Shown here: positions 1 to 6,410 of the stretch, piece after piece
How the letters are laid out: every line of letters starts with the position of its first letter
How positions within the stretch are numbered: position 1 is the first letter of the stretch
Source: DASZMJ01 sp035551935
GTDB taxonomy: Bacteria; Planctomycetota; Planctomycetia; Isosphaerales; Isosphaeraceae
Length of the DNA: 13,801 nucleotides
Assembly (NCBI GenBank): GCA_035551935.1
Contig: DASZMJ010000377.1
Location: 1 to 13,801, forward strand
Direction of reading: 5' to 3'
Position numbers and translations under genes: made by a program
The notes under the pieces: model-generated
What the model was told of the DNA's origin: nothing
The model's database searches: none
Seen by the model: only the letters and a program-made list of their open reading frames with translations

Positions 1-74
1 TTGTCCCCCCTGAGGGCGGCCAGGGCGACCTGGGCCTTGAACGCCGCCGTGTGGACTTTCCGCTTGCCTGCCAT
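1..74 (-). CDS. IS3-family transposase OrfA, N-terminal fragment (window edge)
   Basis: Reading leftward from the ATG at 74-72, the frame gives MAGKRKVHTAAFKAQVALAA and then L-R-G-D before the window ends. This is the standard opening of IS3-family OrfA proteins, whose N-terminal helix-turn-helix (HTH_Tnp_1) recognises the element's ends. Only about 24 codons are visible, so the frameshift site and OrfB (the DDE integrase) must lie outside the window. A GGGGGAGAG ribosome-binding sequence sits directly upstream of the ATG, which supports this start. The family call rests on recognition of the N-terminal motif plus the terminal repeat next to it. Whether the element is intact cannot be judged from here. 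Confidence 0.82.
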   Translation of the reverse strand, partial: MAGKRKVHTAAFKAQVALAALRGD

Positions 75-138
75 CTCTCCCCCTTTGCTCGACCACCGGC
101 GTAGCTTAACCGGTGGTCCAGTTTTCGGGGTCCACTAT
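1..138 (-). mobile_element. IS3-family insertion sequence, left end
   Basis: The interval holds the start of orfA (74-1), a short leader, and a terminal sequence that reads on the minus strand TGGACCCCGAAAACTGGACC (134-115). Terminal repeats of this kind directly before orfA are typical of IS3-family left ends. The outer boundary lies between 134 and 139. Similarity between the interrupted gene and its intact paralogue (7002-8366) holds through the Trp codon plus TT and stops there. The right end, the second inverted repeat and the 3-4 bp target duplication lie beyond base 1. Confidence 0.8.
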
Positions 139-1064
139 AACCAGCGCAGGTCGGCCTCGAAGACCATATGCGAGATCGGGCTCATCTCCGCGGCGCGCTC
201 GTCCTCGATCCAGCGCCCCCGGGCCTTGCCCAGCTCGTCACGGAGGTCCAGGTAATGCCGACGGATCGCGTCGGCCTCGGGCGGCGTGAGCGCGTCGGCG
301 GCGACGACGTCGTCCAGGGCGCGTCGGAGCAGGGCGGAGTTGACCGCCGGGTGCTTGGACCAGATCAGGATGCGCCACTGGATGTCCTGCCACTGCCTGG
401 CGACGAACACCCCGCTCGCCTCGCCCCGGGCGAGGAGGTGCCGGTTGCATCGCAAGGCGGCGTTGTACCAGCCCCAGGCCTCATCGACCTCGCCGGCTTC
501 CTTTAGCCGCTCCGCCTTGAGCAGGCCCAGCGCGGTCAATTGCGCCATCGCGTCGAGGACATGCCAGCCGCCGGGTCCGATCGGCTCCTCCGTGTCCCGA
601 GGGCAAACCCGCGACCGCTCGGCGCCCCGACGCCAGAGCGCGAGGGCGTCGGCATTGACGTCGAGCCAGGCACGCTCCTCCGTCTCAAAGAACGTCGGAT
701 CGGTCGACGCCCTGGACCCGTGCGAGTTGAGGACGTACTCCGGCAGCCCCCTGTCTTCCTCGCCCGTCAATGGAACGATCGGTCGTCGGAGCCGCGCCGC
801 AGCCTGCTCGTAGAGGACGAAGGCGTTCTGGTCGTCGGGGACGTCGCACGTGGTGAAGGCGGCGACGTCGAACGGCTCGCCGATGTCAGGCAAAGCCCAG
901 AGGCTGAAGGCGCGCCAGGTCAAGGCGGCGACGACGACGAGGATGACGAGATAGAGCACGGCCAACGCCAGCCGCCAGCGCCCTCGGGCGCGCTCCAGCC
1001 AGGTCAACGGGGCCAGCGCGACGTCGGCCAGCCGGCGGGCTCGGGGTCGGGCGGCGGTCGACAT
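135..1064 (-). pseudogene. Membrane-anchored hypothetical protein, 3' end removed by IS3 insertion
   Basis: The 309-codon frame starts at ATG 1064-1062, with a GAGGAA ribosome-binding site 8 nt upstream. It encodes a basic N-terminus (about 1-31), one hydrophobic helix (about 32-50) and an outside or periplasmic domain. It is a paralogue of the 454-aa protein at 7002-8366: about 12 differences in the first 88 residues by eye, then much lower similarity, rising again around the LLRRALxDVxAADAL and RAAExxP segments. The match ends at ...LRW, where the paralogue continues for about 145 residues. Here the next codons are TTA and TAG, at the junction with the IS3 end. The stump therefore lacks its C-terminal third and uses a stop codon created by the insertion. 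The molecular function of the family is unknown to me. A truncated product could still be made, because the promoter and start are intact. Confidence 0.85.
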
Positions 1065-1118
1065 CGGCGGGGTTCCTCGTTCGTCCCGGATCGTCCGGCC
1101 GGTCCTCGGACGGCTGTC

Positions 1119-1147
1119 ATCCTAACCCGCCCGTTGTCGCGTCGGAA
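1119..1147 (-). promoter_or_regulatory. Sigma70-type promoter of the IS-broken gene, conserved with its paralogue
   Basis: On the minus strand, TTCCGA (1147-1142) and TAGGAT (1124-1119) are separated by exactly 17 nt. The same layout, TTCCGT-17-TAACAT, lies upstream of the intact paralogue at 6909-6937. The 29-bp blocks align without gaps, and the next 17 bases (GACAGCCGTCCGAGGAC) are identical in both. The expected start site is near 1112, which gives a leader of about 50 nt. The hexamers alone are weak; the support comes from their conservation between the two copies. Confidence 0.6.
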
Positions 1148-1156
1148 GGGGAGAAC

Positions 1157-1224
1157 GGGCCGGGGTGAGGGTCCATTCCGTCACGCCTCGGACCCTCACC
1201 CCGGCCCTCTCCCGGGGGAGAGGG
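1157..1224. repeat. Long hairpin, dispersed palindromic (REP-like) element
   Basis: GGGCCGGGGTGAGGGTCC (1157-1174) and its exact reverse complement (1190-1207) form an 18-bp perfect stem around a 15-nt loop. A second small palindrome, CTCTCCC/GGGGGAGAG, follows at 1208-1223. The CCCTCACCCCGGCCCTCTCC type of sequence is a widespread bacterial intergenic repeat (recognition from memory). It lies just upstream of the promoter of the broken gene and at the 5' edge of a decayed kinase gene, so it may mark the point where that gene was cut. It could act as a transcription barrier, but it has no T-run. Confidence 0.65.
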
Positions 1225-1246
1225 TGTCGTTCTTTCCCCCTCTCCC

Positions 1247-1667
1247 CGTCGCCGCCAGCGAGGGCCTGGGCCGCGGCAGCACCTTCACCGTCACCCTGCC
1301 GACCGCCCCCCCCGCCGAGGCCGACTCCGACGCCCCCACGCTGCCGAGGCCGAGGCCCGCAAGGCCCGCGTGCTGGTCGTCGACGACAACGTCGGCTCGG
1401 CCAACGGCCTGACCAACCTGCTGGCCCTCTCCGGCCACGACGTCCCGGCCCGAGGTCGTCCTGCTCGACATCGGCCTGCCCGGCGTGGACGGCGACCAGG
1501 TCGCCCGCCAACTCCGCGGCGACCGCGACCTCGGCGACGCCCTGATCATCGCCGTCACCGGCGACGGCCAGGACGACGACCACCACCTCGTCAAGCCGCT
1601 CGGCCTCGCCGAGCTCACCACGCTCATGCAACGACGCCGACCCGAGCTCGAATCCACGCGCCCTTGA
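1247..1667 (+). pseudogene. Remnant of hybrid histidine kinase / response regulator
   Basis: Three pieces of one sensory protein remain. First, a histidine-kinase tail, SEGLGRGSTFTVTLP, near 1257-1301 (frame of 1263); this is the end of an HATPase_c domain. Second, the receiver beginning ARVLVVDDNVGSANGLTNLL in another frame from about 1364, carrying the acidic Asp pair (1382-1387). Third, after GHDV at about 1445, the frame changes again and gives PEVVLLDIGLPGVDGDQVAR, with the phospho-acceptor Asp codon at 1467-1469 and the conserved Lys-Pro at 1593-1598, ending at TGA 1665-1667. Between the second and third pieces roughly 18 residues of a normal receiver are missing. About 11 more are missing between GDGQDDD and HHLVKP. 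The active-site residues survive although the frame is broken twice, so the decay looks fairly recent. No start or sensor domain is present. Confidence 0.8.
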
Positions 1668-1680
1668 CCGTCCCCCCTCC

Positions 1681-1709
1681 TTGCCGGAATGGCCGCGGGG
1701 CCGAACAAT
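1681..1709 (+). promoter_or_regulatory. Possible promoter of the dioxygenase gene
   Basis: TTGCCG (1681-1686), a 17-nt spacer and AACAAT (1704-1709) form a plausible sigma70-type promoter. It would start transcription near 1716 and give a leader of about 60 nt. The same TTGCCG -35 sequence precedes the cyclase operon (5851-5846). Support is sequence resemblance only. Confidence 0.35.
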
Positions 1710-1774
1710 GCCCGAAGACGGGCCCGCCGCCGTCGCGACGGGCCCGAAGGCCCTCTCCCGAAGGGGTGGTCACG

Positions 1775-2860
1775 ATGACGTCCCCGACGCCCGCCCGCGG
1801 CTTCCTCCCGGAGCACGACCCGCTCGACCGGTTCGGCGAGGGCTCGCCGCTGGCCCCGCTCGACGAGCTGGGCCGCGACCTGCCGAGCCTGCTGATCGAC
1901 CCCGGCTTCCGCGCCTTCGCCCGGGGCCTGGACATCCCCCCGTTGCCCGACGGGGAGGTCCCGCTGCCGGTCCTACGGCTGTACTACGTCCGGCTCGGCT
2001 TCCTCGCCTCGGCCTTCGTCAACCGGGTCGGCGACGAGCCGGCCCGGCTCCTGCCGCGGAACATCGCCCGGCCGCTCTGCGACGCCTGCGCCCGCCTCGG
2101 CCGGCCGCCGATCCTCAGCTACGACGGCTACGCCCTCTACAACTGGAGGCGCTTCGACCCCGCCGGCCCGATCGCGCTGGGCAACATCGACACGATCCAG
2201 AACTTCGTCCACTTATATGACGAACACTGGTTCATCCTCGTCCACGTCCACATCGAGGACCTCGCCGCCGCCCAGGTCGGCGCCATCCGCGACATCGAGG
2301 CCGCCCTGCCGAGCGGCGACGCCGCCGCGGTCGAGGCCGCCATGAGGCGGGTCGTCGCGACGACGTGGGAGCAGGTCGGCGTCCTCCGCCGCATCCCCGA
2401 GCACATGGACCCGGCGCTCTACTACAAGACCTTCCGCCCCTACATCCGCTTCTTCGAGGGCGTCGTCTACGAGGGGATCGACCTCGCCCCGCTCGACTAC
2501 CGCGGCGAGACCGGCGCCCAGAGCAGCGTCGTGCCGGCCCTGGTCGCCTTGCTCAAGATTCCCCACAAGCCTTCACTCTTGACGAATCATCTCGCCGACA
2601 TGCGCCGCTTCATGCCCGCCGACCACCGCGCCTTCCTCGCCCGCGTCGAGGCCCTGCCGCCGATCCGCGGCCTCGTCGATCCCTCGACGTTCGACGACGC
2701 CCTCGACGCGCTGGCCGCCTTCCGCGAGGCCCACCTCGCCTTCGCCCGCGACTACATCGCCCGCCACGTCCCCGACCCCCGCGGCACCGGCGGCACGCCC
2801 TACCTCCAGTGGCTCGGGCAGCTCATCGATGAGACGCGGGCCTATAAAACTCATAAATAG
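1775..2860 (+). CDS. Indoleamine 2,3-dioxygenase-like haem enzyme
   Basis: This 361-aa protein matches the IDO family (PF01231), cytoplasmic haem dioxygenases that open the indole ring of tryptophan to N-formylkynurenine. Family hallmarks visible here are RPPILSYDGYALYNWRRFDP (110-129), NIDTIQNF (137-144), GETGAQSS (244-251), HLADMRRFMPADHRAFL (272-288) and GTGGTPYLQWL (337-347). In an alignment by eye to human IDO1, His320 in FREAHLAFARDYI takes the place of the proximal haem ligand (H346). Arg221 corresponds to R231 and Tyr216 to F226. The length is close to the usual 370-400. The ATG at 1775 is chosen because AAGGGG lies 8 nt before it and because family similarity begins close to it (GFLPEHDPL); the open frame further upstream belongs to the kinase remnant. 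The gene stands alone and converges on the cyclase operon. No kynureninase or formamidase gene is nearby, so the pathway role is inferred, and bacterial IDOs may prefer other indoles. Confidence 0.88.
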   Translation: MTSPTPARGFLPEHDPLDRFGEGSPLAPLDELGRDLPSLLIDPGFRAFARGLDIPPLPDGEVPLPVLRLYYVRLGFLASAFVNRVGDEPARLLPRNIARPLCDACARLGRPPILSYDGYALYNWRRFDPAGPIALGNIDTIQNFVHLYDEHWFILVHVHIEDLAAAQVGAIRDIEAALPSGDAAAVEAAMRRVVATTWEQVGVLRRIPEHMDPALYYKTFRPYIRFFEGVVYEGIDLAPLDYRGETGAQSSVVPALVALLKIPHKPSLLTNHLADMRRFMPADHRAFLARVEALPPIRGLVDPSTFDDALDALAAFREAHLAFARDYIARHVPDPRGTGGTPYLQWLGQLIDETRAYKTHK

Positions 2861-3082
2861 TATTCATAAATTTTTTTCTATATTTCTCTTCGGAACCCGA
2901 GGCGCCAGCGAGGGCCTCCCACACCGCGGGCACGGCCACGCCAACCGAGGGGGTTTGGTTGCCCTCGCTCGCGCTTCGGGTTACGAAGAGGGACCCCGTA
3001 CCGGCCACCTGCTCGGGATCAGAGCGAATTGAAACATGAAATTGTTGATAATTTATCCTTTCATTGAGTTCATAGGTCCGCC
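2836..3082. other. AT-rich convergent intergenic segment with imperfect terminal symmetry
   Basis: Between the dioxygenase stop (2860) and the cyclase stop (3072-3070) there are 209 bases with no gene. Two patches, about 2841-2890 and 3028-3072, are strikingly AT-rich in otherwise GC-rich DNA. The outer ends are imperfect reverse complements: GCGGGCCTATAAAACTCA at 2836-2853 against GCGGACCTATGAACTCA read leftward from 3081. These ends run into both genes, so the last codons of each lie inside the symmetric segment. It could be an old MITE-like insertion or simply a bidirectional 3' region. No classical GC hairpin followed by a T-run is present, although T7 occurs at 2871-2877. Confidence 0.35.
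2888..2988. repeat. 28-bp inverted repeat between convergent genes
   Basis: The left arm (2888-2915, beginning CTTCGGAACCCGAGGCGCCA) and right arm (2961-2988) are reverse complements at 25 of 28 positions, separated by 45 nt. The core AACCCGAGGCGCCAGCGAGG is a type of repeat I recall from Isosphaeraceae intergenic regions. Because it lies between two converging genes, its stem could stop or process transcripts from both sides. That function is inferred. Confidence 0.6.
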
Positions 3083-3969
3083 GCCGAGCGGCTGCGGGGC
3101 TTCTGGAGGTCGGTGACGAGCCGGCCGCCGCGGAAGATGGAGACGGTGCCGGTGGACTGCGAGATGCTCAGGGCGATGGCGGCGGTGGTCGCGGTGATGC
3201 CGGCGGCGGCCTCGTGGCGGGCGCCGAGGCCGCGGGGCAGCGGCTCCTCGAGGCGCCCCTGCGGGACGATGTAGCGGCCGGCGCTGAGGATCACGCCGTC
3301 GCCGCGGACGACGAAGGCGCCGTCGATGGCCGAGAATTCCTTGATCGTCTCCTCCAGCCGCGGGTCGAGCACGTTGCGCTCATCCTCGGGGTAGCCGCGG
3401 AAGGGGTTGATGACGAGCTGGCGGCTCTGCGACAGCACGGCCTCGCAGTCGCCGAGCACGAACAGCGTGCCGACGGGCCGGCCCTCGCGGCCCTCCAGCC
3501 CGAGCTCGCCGGCCAGGGTCAGCACCCGCTCGAAGACCGCGGCGGTCACGTCGGCCGGCAAGGGCTCCGCGGCGGTGTCGGCGAACATCTCCAGCTCGGT
3601 GCCGAGGTCCAGGACCATGATCGTGTCGATCATCCCCGAGCCGTCGATGCCCGAGAGGCAGAGGACGCGGTCCCCCTGGTGCACCAGCCCCTCGGCGCCG
3701 GCGACGAGCGTGGCCACCTTGATCTGGCCGGCGCGGGTCAGCGGGATCTCGGGGACGCGGACGACGGCGCAGAGGTCGCCCCAGCCGTCGGGCGCGGCGA
3801 ACGTCGGCCGCCGCGACACGAGGATGACCCGGAAGTCGACGTCCTGGATCAATGCGGCGAGGTCCGCGTCCTCCTCGACGACGTCGGCGTAGAGCAGGAT
3901 CACCCGCGCCCCGACCTCGCGGGCGATCGCGTGGGCGTGCCGCACCAGGCTCCGAGTGAGTGGCCTCAC
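3070..3969 (-). CDS. Diadenylate cyclase, DisA_N/DAC domain (DacZ-like)
   Basis: This 299-aa protein should make cyclic di-AMP from two ATP. The DAC domain occupies about 160-285. It carries IDGAFVVRGDGVILSAGRYI (215-234) with the catalytic DGA at 216-218, and GARHEAAAGIT (249-259) with the RHxAA nucleotide-binding motif at 251-255. GTLFVLGD (167-174) and GTVSIFRGG (274-282) match the flanking strands. Residues 1-120 have no transmembrane helix, unlike CdaA, and no DisA DNA-binding part follows. They resemble the alpha/beta PK_C-like domain in front of archaeal-type DacZ enzymes. The start is GTG 3969-3967, which overlaps the upstream gene's TGA (GTGA) and has GAGGGGG 7 nt before it, so translation should be coupled. 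The third position of RHxAA is Glu, where DisA and CdaA have Arg; whether this is normal for the DacZ branch I cannot check. The enzyme class is confident, the subfamily less so. Confidence 0.87.
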   Translation of the reverse strand: MRPLTRSLVRHAHAIAREVGARVILLYADVVEEDADLAALIQDVDFRVILVSRRPTFAAPDGWGDLCAVVRVPEIPLTRAGQIKVATLVAGAEGLVHQGDRVLCLSGIDGSGMIDTIMVLDLGTELEMFADTAAEPLPADVTAAVFERVLTLAGELGLEGREGRPVGTLFVLGDCEAVLSQSRQLVINPFRGYPEDERNVLDPRLEETIKEFSAIDGAFVVRGDGVILSAGRYIVPQGRLEEPLPRGLGARHEAAAGITATTAAIALSISQSTGTVSIFRGGRLVTDLQKPRSRSAADL

Positions 3970-5813
3970 GGGCGGGCCCCCTCGACGGCTGCGGCGGGGG
4001 CAGGCGCGGGCCCGGGGCGGTCGGCGTCGAACTCGAGGGCGACCTGGAGGATGCCGAGGTCGTCGAGCTCGTCGGGGTTGTCCGCCATGCCCGCCTGCTC
4101 GAACCGGAACACGTTCCGGCCCGGCCGCAAGGCCCCCGCCGGCAGGGGGATGCGGATGCGCTCGGGCGTCTTGTTGGCCGAGCGGACGTGGCGGTTCAGG
4201 GAGTCGATCGGCTTGCCGTTGGCGACCACGTTGGTCCGCAGCTCCCCCTTCTTCACCAGGTCGGCGAACCGGTCGGAGCCCTCCTCGCCCTCGACCTGGA
4301 CGACGTCGAGCACCAGGGTCGCCGCGCCGGGGGGGGTGGCCGCGAGGTCGAAGGGGACCTCCAGGGTCCGGCCTTCGGGCTGGGGCGGGTCGAGCCGGTC
4401 GGGCTCGGCGTCGCCGGGGTCGTTGCCGAGGTGGTGGGCGTTCGAGTCGAGCACCAGCCGCCGCGCCCGGTTCAGGACGCGCAGCTCGATCAACTGGCCG
4501 CGGGGGATGGCCAGGGTGCCGGCCCGGGGGGTGGCGACGGTCACGTCGGCGTCGCCGACGGCGACGAGGGCCCCCTCGGCCTGGTCGACGTCGCGGGGGT
4601 CGCCGCCGGGGGCGGCCCGCCAGGAGACGCGGACGAGCTGGCCCTCGACCATCGCCGCCTGCGCGGGCCGGCGGCGGAAGTAGAGGCCGGAGGCGGCCGA
4701 CCAGGGCAAGGTCAGCTCGCGGCCGAGGACCAGGACCGTCACCCCCGAGGCATCCGCGCGGCGGACCTCGCCGAAGAGCTGGTCGCCGCCGAGCAGGCGG
4801 ACCTCGTCGCTGCCGGGCTCGACCTGGACGTTGGTGGCCGCCTCGACGCGTCGGGTGATGCGGAGGTCGTCCAGGTGCGCCGCGAGCGAGGCCGGCGCCG
4901 GCTCCTTGCCGACGGCCTCGGTGGCCAGGCGGACCTCGACGAGCGGGCCGGCCGGGCCGTTGCCGTGGGCGAGCTCGATGCCGTCGACGGCTACGTCGAG
5001 CCGGTCGGCGTCGAACCGCACGGCCAGGCGATGCCAGCCGCCCTTGCGATCCAGGCCCTGGACGACCAGCGCCGGCCCGTGCGGCGACTCGACGGCCGGG
5101 CCGTCGGCCTCCCAGCCGAGCACGACCCGCACCGGTGCCGGCTCGCCCGAGGGGTCGCGGAACGAGAGGTCGACGAACCAGCGCTGGTCGGCGTGCCGCC
5201 GGCCGTCGTCGTGGAAGGCCAGCTCCAGGCGGCCCGACGCGACCGGCTCGGCCAGCCGGCAGGTGAGGCCCGACCCGCCGGCCGGCAGCCGCAGCGCCTT
5301 GGCCCCCTCGACCCTCGGCTCCTCGGCCACGACCGGCTCGCCGACCTGCGACCAGCGGGCGCCGTCGACCGATTCGAACCCGTCCTGGAAGGCCAGCACC
5401 TCGCCGGGCCGCTGGACCAGGGCCGAGACCCCCGCGCGGGGGATGACCAGCGGCTTGCCCCCGGGGCCGTCGTCGAGCCGCACCGCCTCGCCGTCGAGCC
5501 CCTTCAGCCGCGCCGAGAGCCGTTGCCCGGGCCCGAGCACGACCCGGAACGGCGGCGCCACGCGGCCCGGCTCGGGCCCGTTGCCGCCGAAGAGGACCGC
5601 CGACCCCTCCGCCAGCGGCAACGTCTCCCCCTTGCCCTCCGTCGCGAACCGGAAGCCCCCCGCCCCGTCGCCGACCAGCCTCCCCGCCACCCGCCGGCCG
5701 TCGGCCGTCGCCAGCGTCTCCCCCCCGACGGCCGCCCCGACGGCGCCCGCCAGGAGGATCAGGATCCCGATCGCGCACGTCGCCCATTTCGAGGCAATTG
5801 TTAAGGTGCTCAT
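3966..5813 (-). CDS. Secreted or membrane-anchored beta-rich protein with LamG-like region, first gene of the cyclase operon
   Basis: I do not recognise a named family for this 615-aa protein. Residues 1-30 form a signal peptide or N-terminal anchor (Lys9-Trp10, then hydrophobic 11-29). Residues 32-135 are beta-rich. Residues 140-320 look like a concanavalin/LamG fold: FQDGFESVDGARWSQ at the start, WHRLAVRFDADRLDVAVDG in the middle and AAHLDDLRITRR at the end. Residues 335-445 contain short strands (GDQLFGEVRRADASGVTVLV) of a kind common in planctomycete exported proteins. Residues 485-595 resemble a jelly-roll, with a Gly-Lys-Pro-Ile-Asp turn and PLPAGALRPGRNVFRFEQAG. A Pro/Ala tail follows. 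The TGA overlaps the cyclase GTG, so the two genes are one operon. No convincing ribosome-binding site precedes the ATG; only GGGGG two bases away, which fits a nearly leaderless mRNA. A role as an envelope carbohydrate- or polymer-binding protein is inferred. Confidence 0.75.
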   Translation of the reverse strand: MSTLTIASKWATCAIGILILLAGAVGAAVGGETLATADGRRVAGRLVGDGAGGFRFATEGKGETLPLAEGSAVLFGGNGPEPGRVAPPFRVVLGPGQRLSARLKGLDGEAVRLDDGPGGKPLVIPRAGVSALVQRPGEVLAFQDGFESVDGARWSQVGEPVVAEEPRVEGAKALRLPAGGSGLTCRLAEPVASGRLELAFHDDGRRHADQRWFVDLSFRDPSGEPAPVRVVLGWEADGPAVESPHGPALVVQGLDRKGGWHRLAVRFDADRLDVAVDGIELAHGNGPAGPLVEVRLATEAVGKEPAPASLAAHLDDLRITRRVEAATNVQVEPGSDEVRLLGGDQLFGEVRRADASGVTVLVLGRELTLPWSAASGLYFRRRPAQAAMVEGQLVRVSWRAAPGGDPRDVDQAEGALVAVGDADVTVATPRAGTLAIPRGQLIELRVLNRARRLVLDSNAHHLGNDPGDAEPDRLDPPQPEGRTLEVPFDLAATPPGAATLVLDVVQVEGEEGSDRFADLVKKGELRTNVVANGKPIDSLNRHVRSANKTPERIRIPLPAGALRPGRNVFRFEQAGMADNPDELDDLGILQVALEFDADRPGPAPAPAAAVEGARP

Positions 5814-5821
5814 GACCCCCG

Positions 5822-5851
5822 ATTCTACGGCCCCCCGCTGCCGACCGGCAA
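5822..5851 (-). promoter_or_regulatory. Promoter of the secreted-protein/cyclase operon, nearly leaderless
   Basis: On the minus strand, TTGCCG (5851-5846), an 18-nt spacer and TAGAAT (5827-5822; 5 of 6 to TATAAT) form one of the best promoter matches in the window. Only 8 nt (5821-5814) separate the -10 box from the ATG at 5813, so transcription should begin at or within about 3 nt of the start codon. Confidence 0.55.
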
Positions 5852-5876
5852 GCCGACCAGGGGGCCGGCGGAGTTG

Positions 5877-6410
5877 GGTTCGTTCCGCGCCGCGACGTCC
5901 CTCCCTCACTCCCCGACCCCCGATCCCCATTCTTCGGTTCGTTCCGCGCCGGGCTCCCCGTAGCAGGCACGCTCCGCGTGCCGTCCGCCAACCCCAGCGT
6001 ATGGGGAAGCGGACGGCACGCGGAGCGTGCGTGCTACGGGGAGCAGGCCACCGATACGCTTGGCCCAGCTCCCCCAATGCCCCGTTCGGTTCGTTCCGCG
6101 CCGGGGCCGTGAGGCGGTGGGTCCGTTTCGCGCCGCGACTTCCCTGCCTCTCTCCCTGACCCCCGACCCCCGGCCCCCATCCTTCGGTTCGATCCGCGCC
6201 GCGTCGGGCCCGCGATACAACTTGCCCGGACGGCCCAAGGCCCCGTTCGCTTCGTTTCGAATCGGGGCCGATCGACCGAATCGCCGGCCCAGACCTCCCA
6301 AGGCCCCGTTCGGTTCGTTCCGCGCCGGCGCGGGCCGAAGTGGCTTCGTTTCGTTCGACGAGTCGTCGCGCCCCCGACCCCCGTCCTCGAAGTGGGTTTG
6401 TTTCGCGGCG
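5877..6410. repeat. Degenerate array of a 16-bp unit at about 31/62-bp steps
   Basis: The unit GGTTCGTTCCGCGCCG is perfect at 5877, 5936, 6088 and 6312. Variants lie at 6120 (2 mismatches), 6186 (1), 6249 (about 5), 6343 (weak) and 6395 (3). Steps between starts are 59, 152, 32, 66, 63, 63, 31 and 52 bp. The 152-bp step contains the 92-bp palindromic element, and removing it leaves 60. The intervening DNA is also partly repeated: the stretches after the first and fourth copies (5893-5932 and 6136-6182) are similar. It is not a CRISPR array, since units are degenerate and spacing is uneven. No credible gene lies in the interval; the long open frames on both strands only translate the repeats. 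Confidence 0.7.
5953..6044. repeat. Palindromic element, copy 1 (36-bp arms)
   Basis: The left arm (5953-5988) and right arm (6009-6044) are reverse complements at 35 of 36 positions with a 20-nt loop. The core AGCAGGCACGCTCCGCGTGC is shared with the elements at 10028-10106, 10139-10217 and 13765-13801. It lies between the second and third clear copies of the 16-bp array unit and looks like a secondary insertion. Confidence 0.8.

Noticed and set aside
3960..5804. Long plus-strand open frame of 614 codons antisense to the secreted-protein gene.
   Set aside because: It mirrors the minus-strand codon pattern, has no recognisable motif or start signal, and is expected in GC-rich DNA opposite a real gene.
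3970..5991. The diadenylate cyclase frame is open far upstream and could be read as one 973-residue protein.
   Set aside because: The upstream part is Arg/Gly/Pro-rich shadow sequence of the overlapping 615-aa gene. The GTG at 3969 with ribosome site and GTGA overlap is the natural start, and family similarity begins only there.
5877..6410. CRISPR array.
   Set aside because: Units are only about 16 bp and degenerate, spacing jumps between about 31 and 62 bp, intervening DNA is itself partly repeated, and there is no cas gene or leader.
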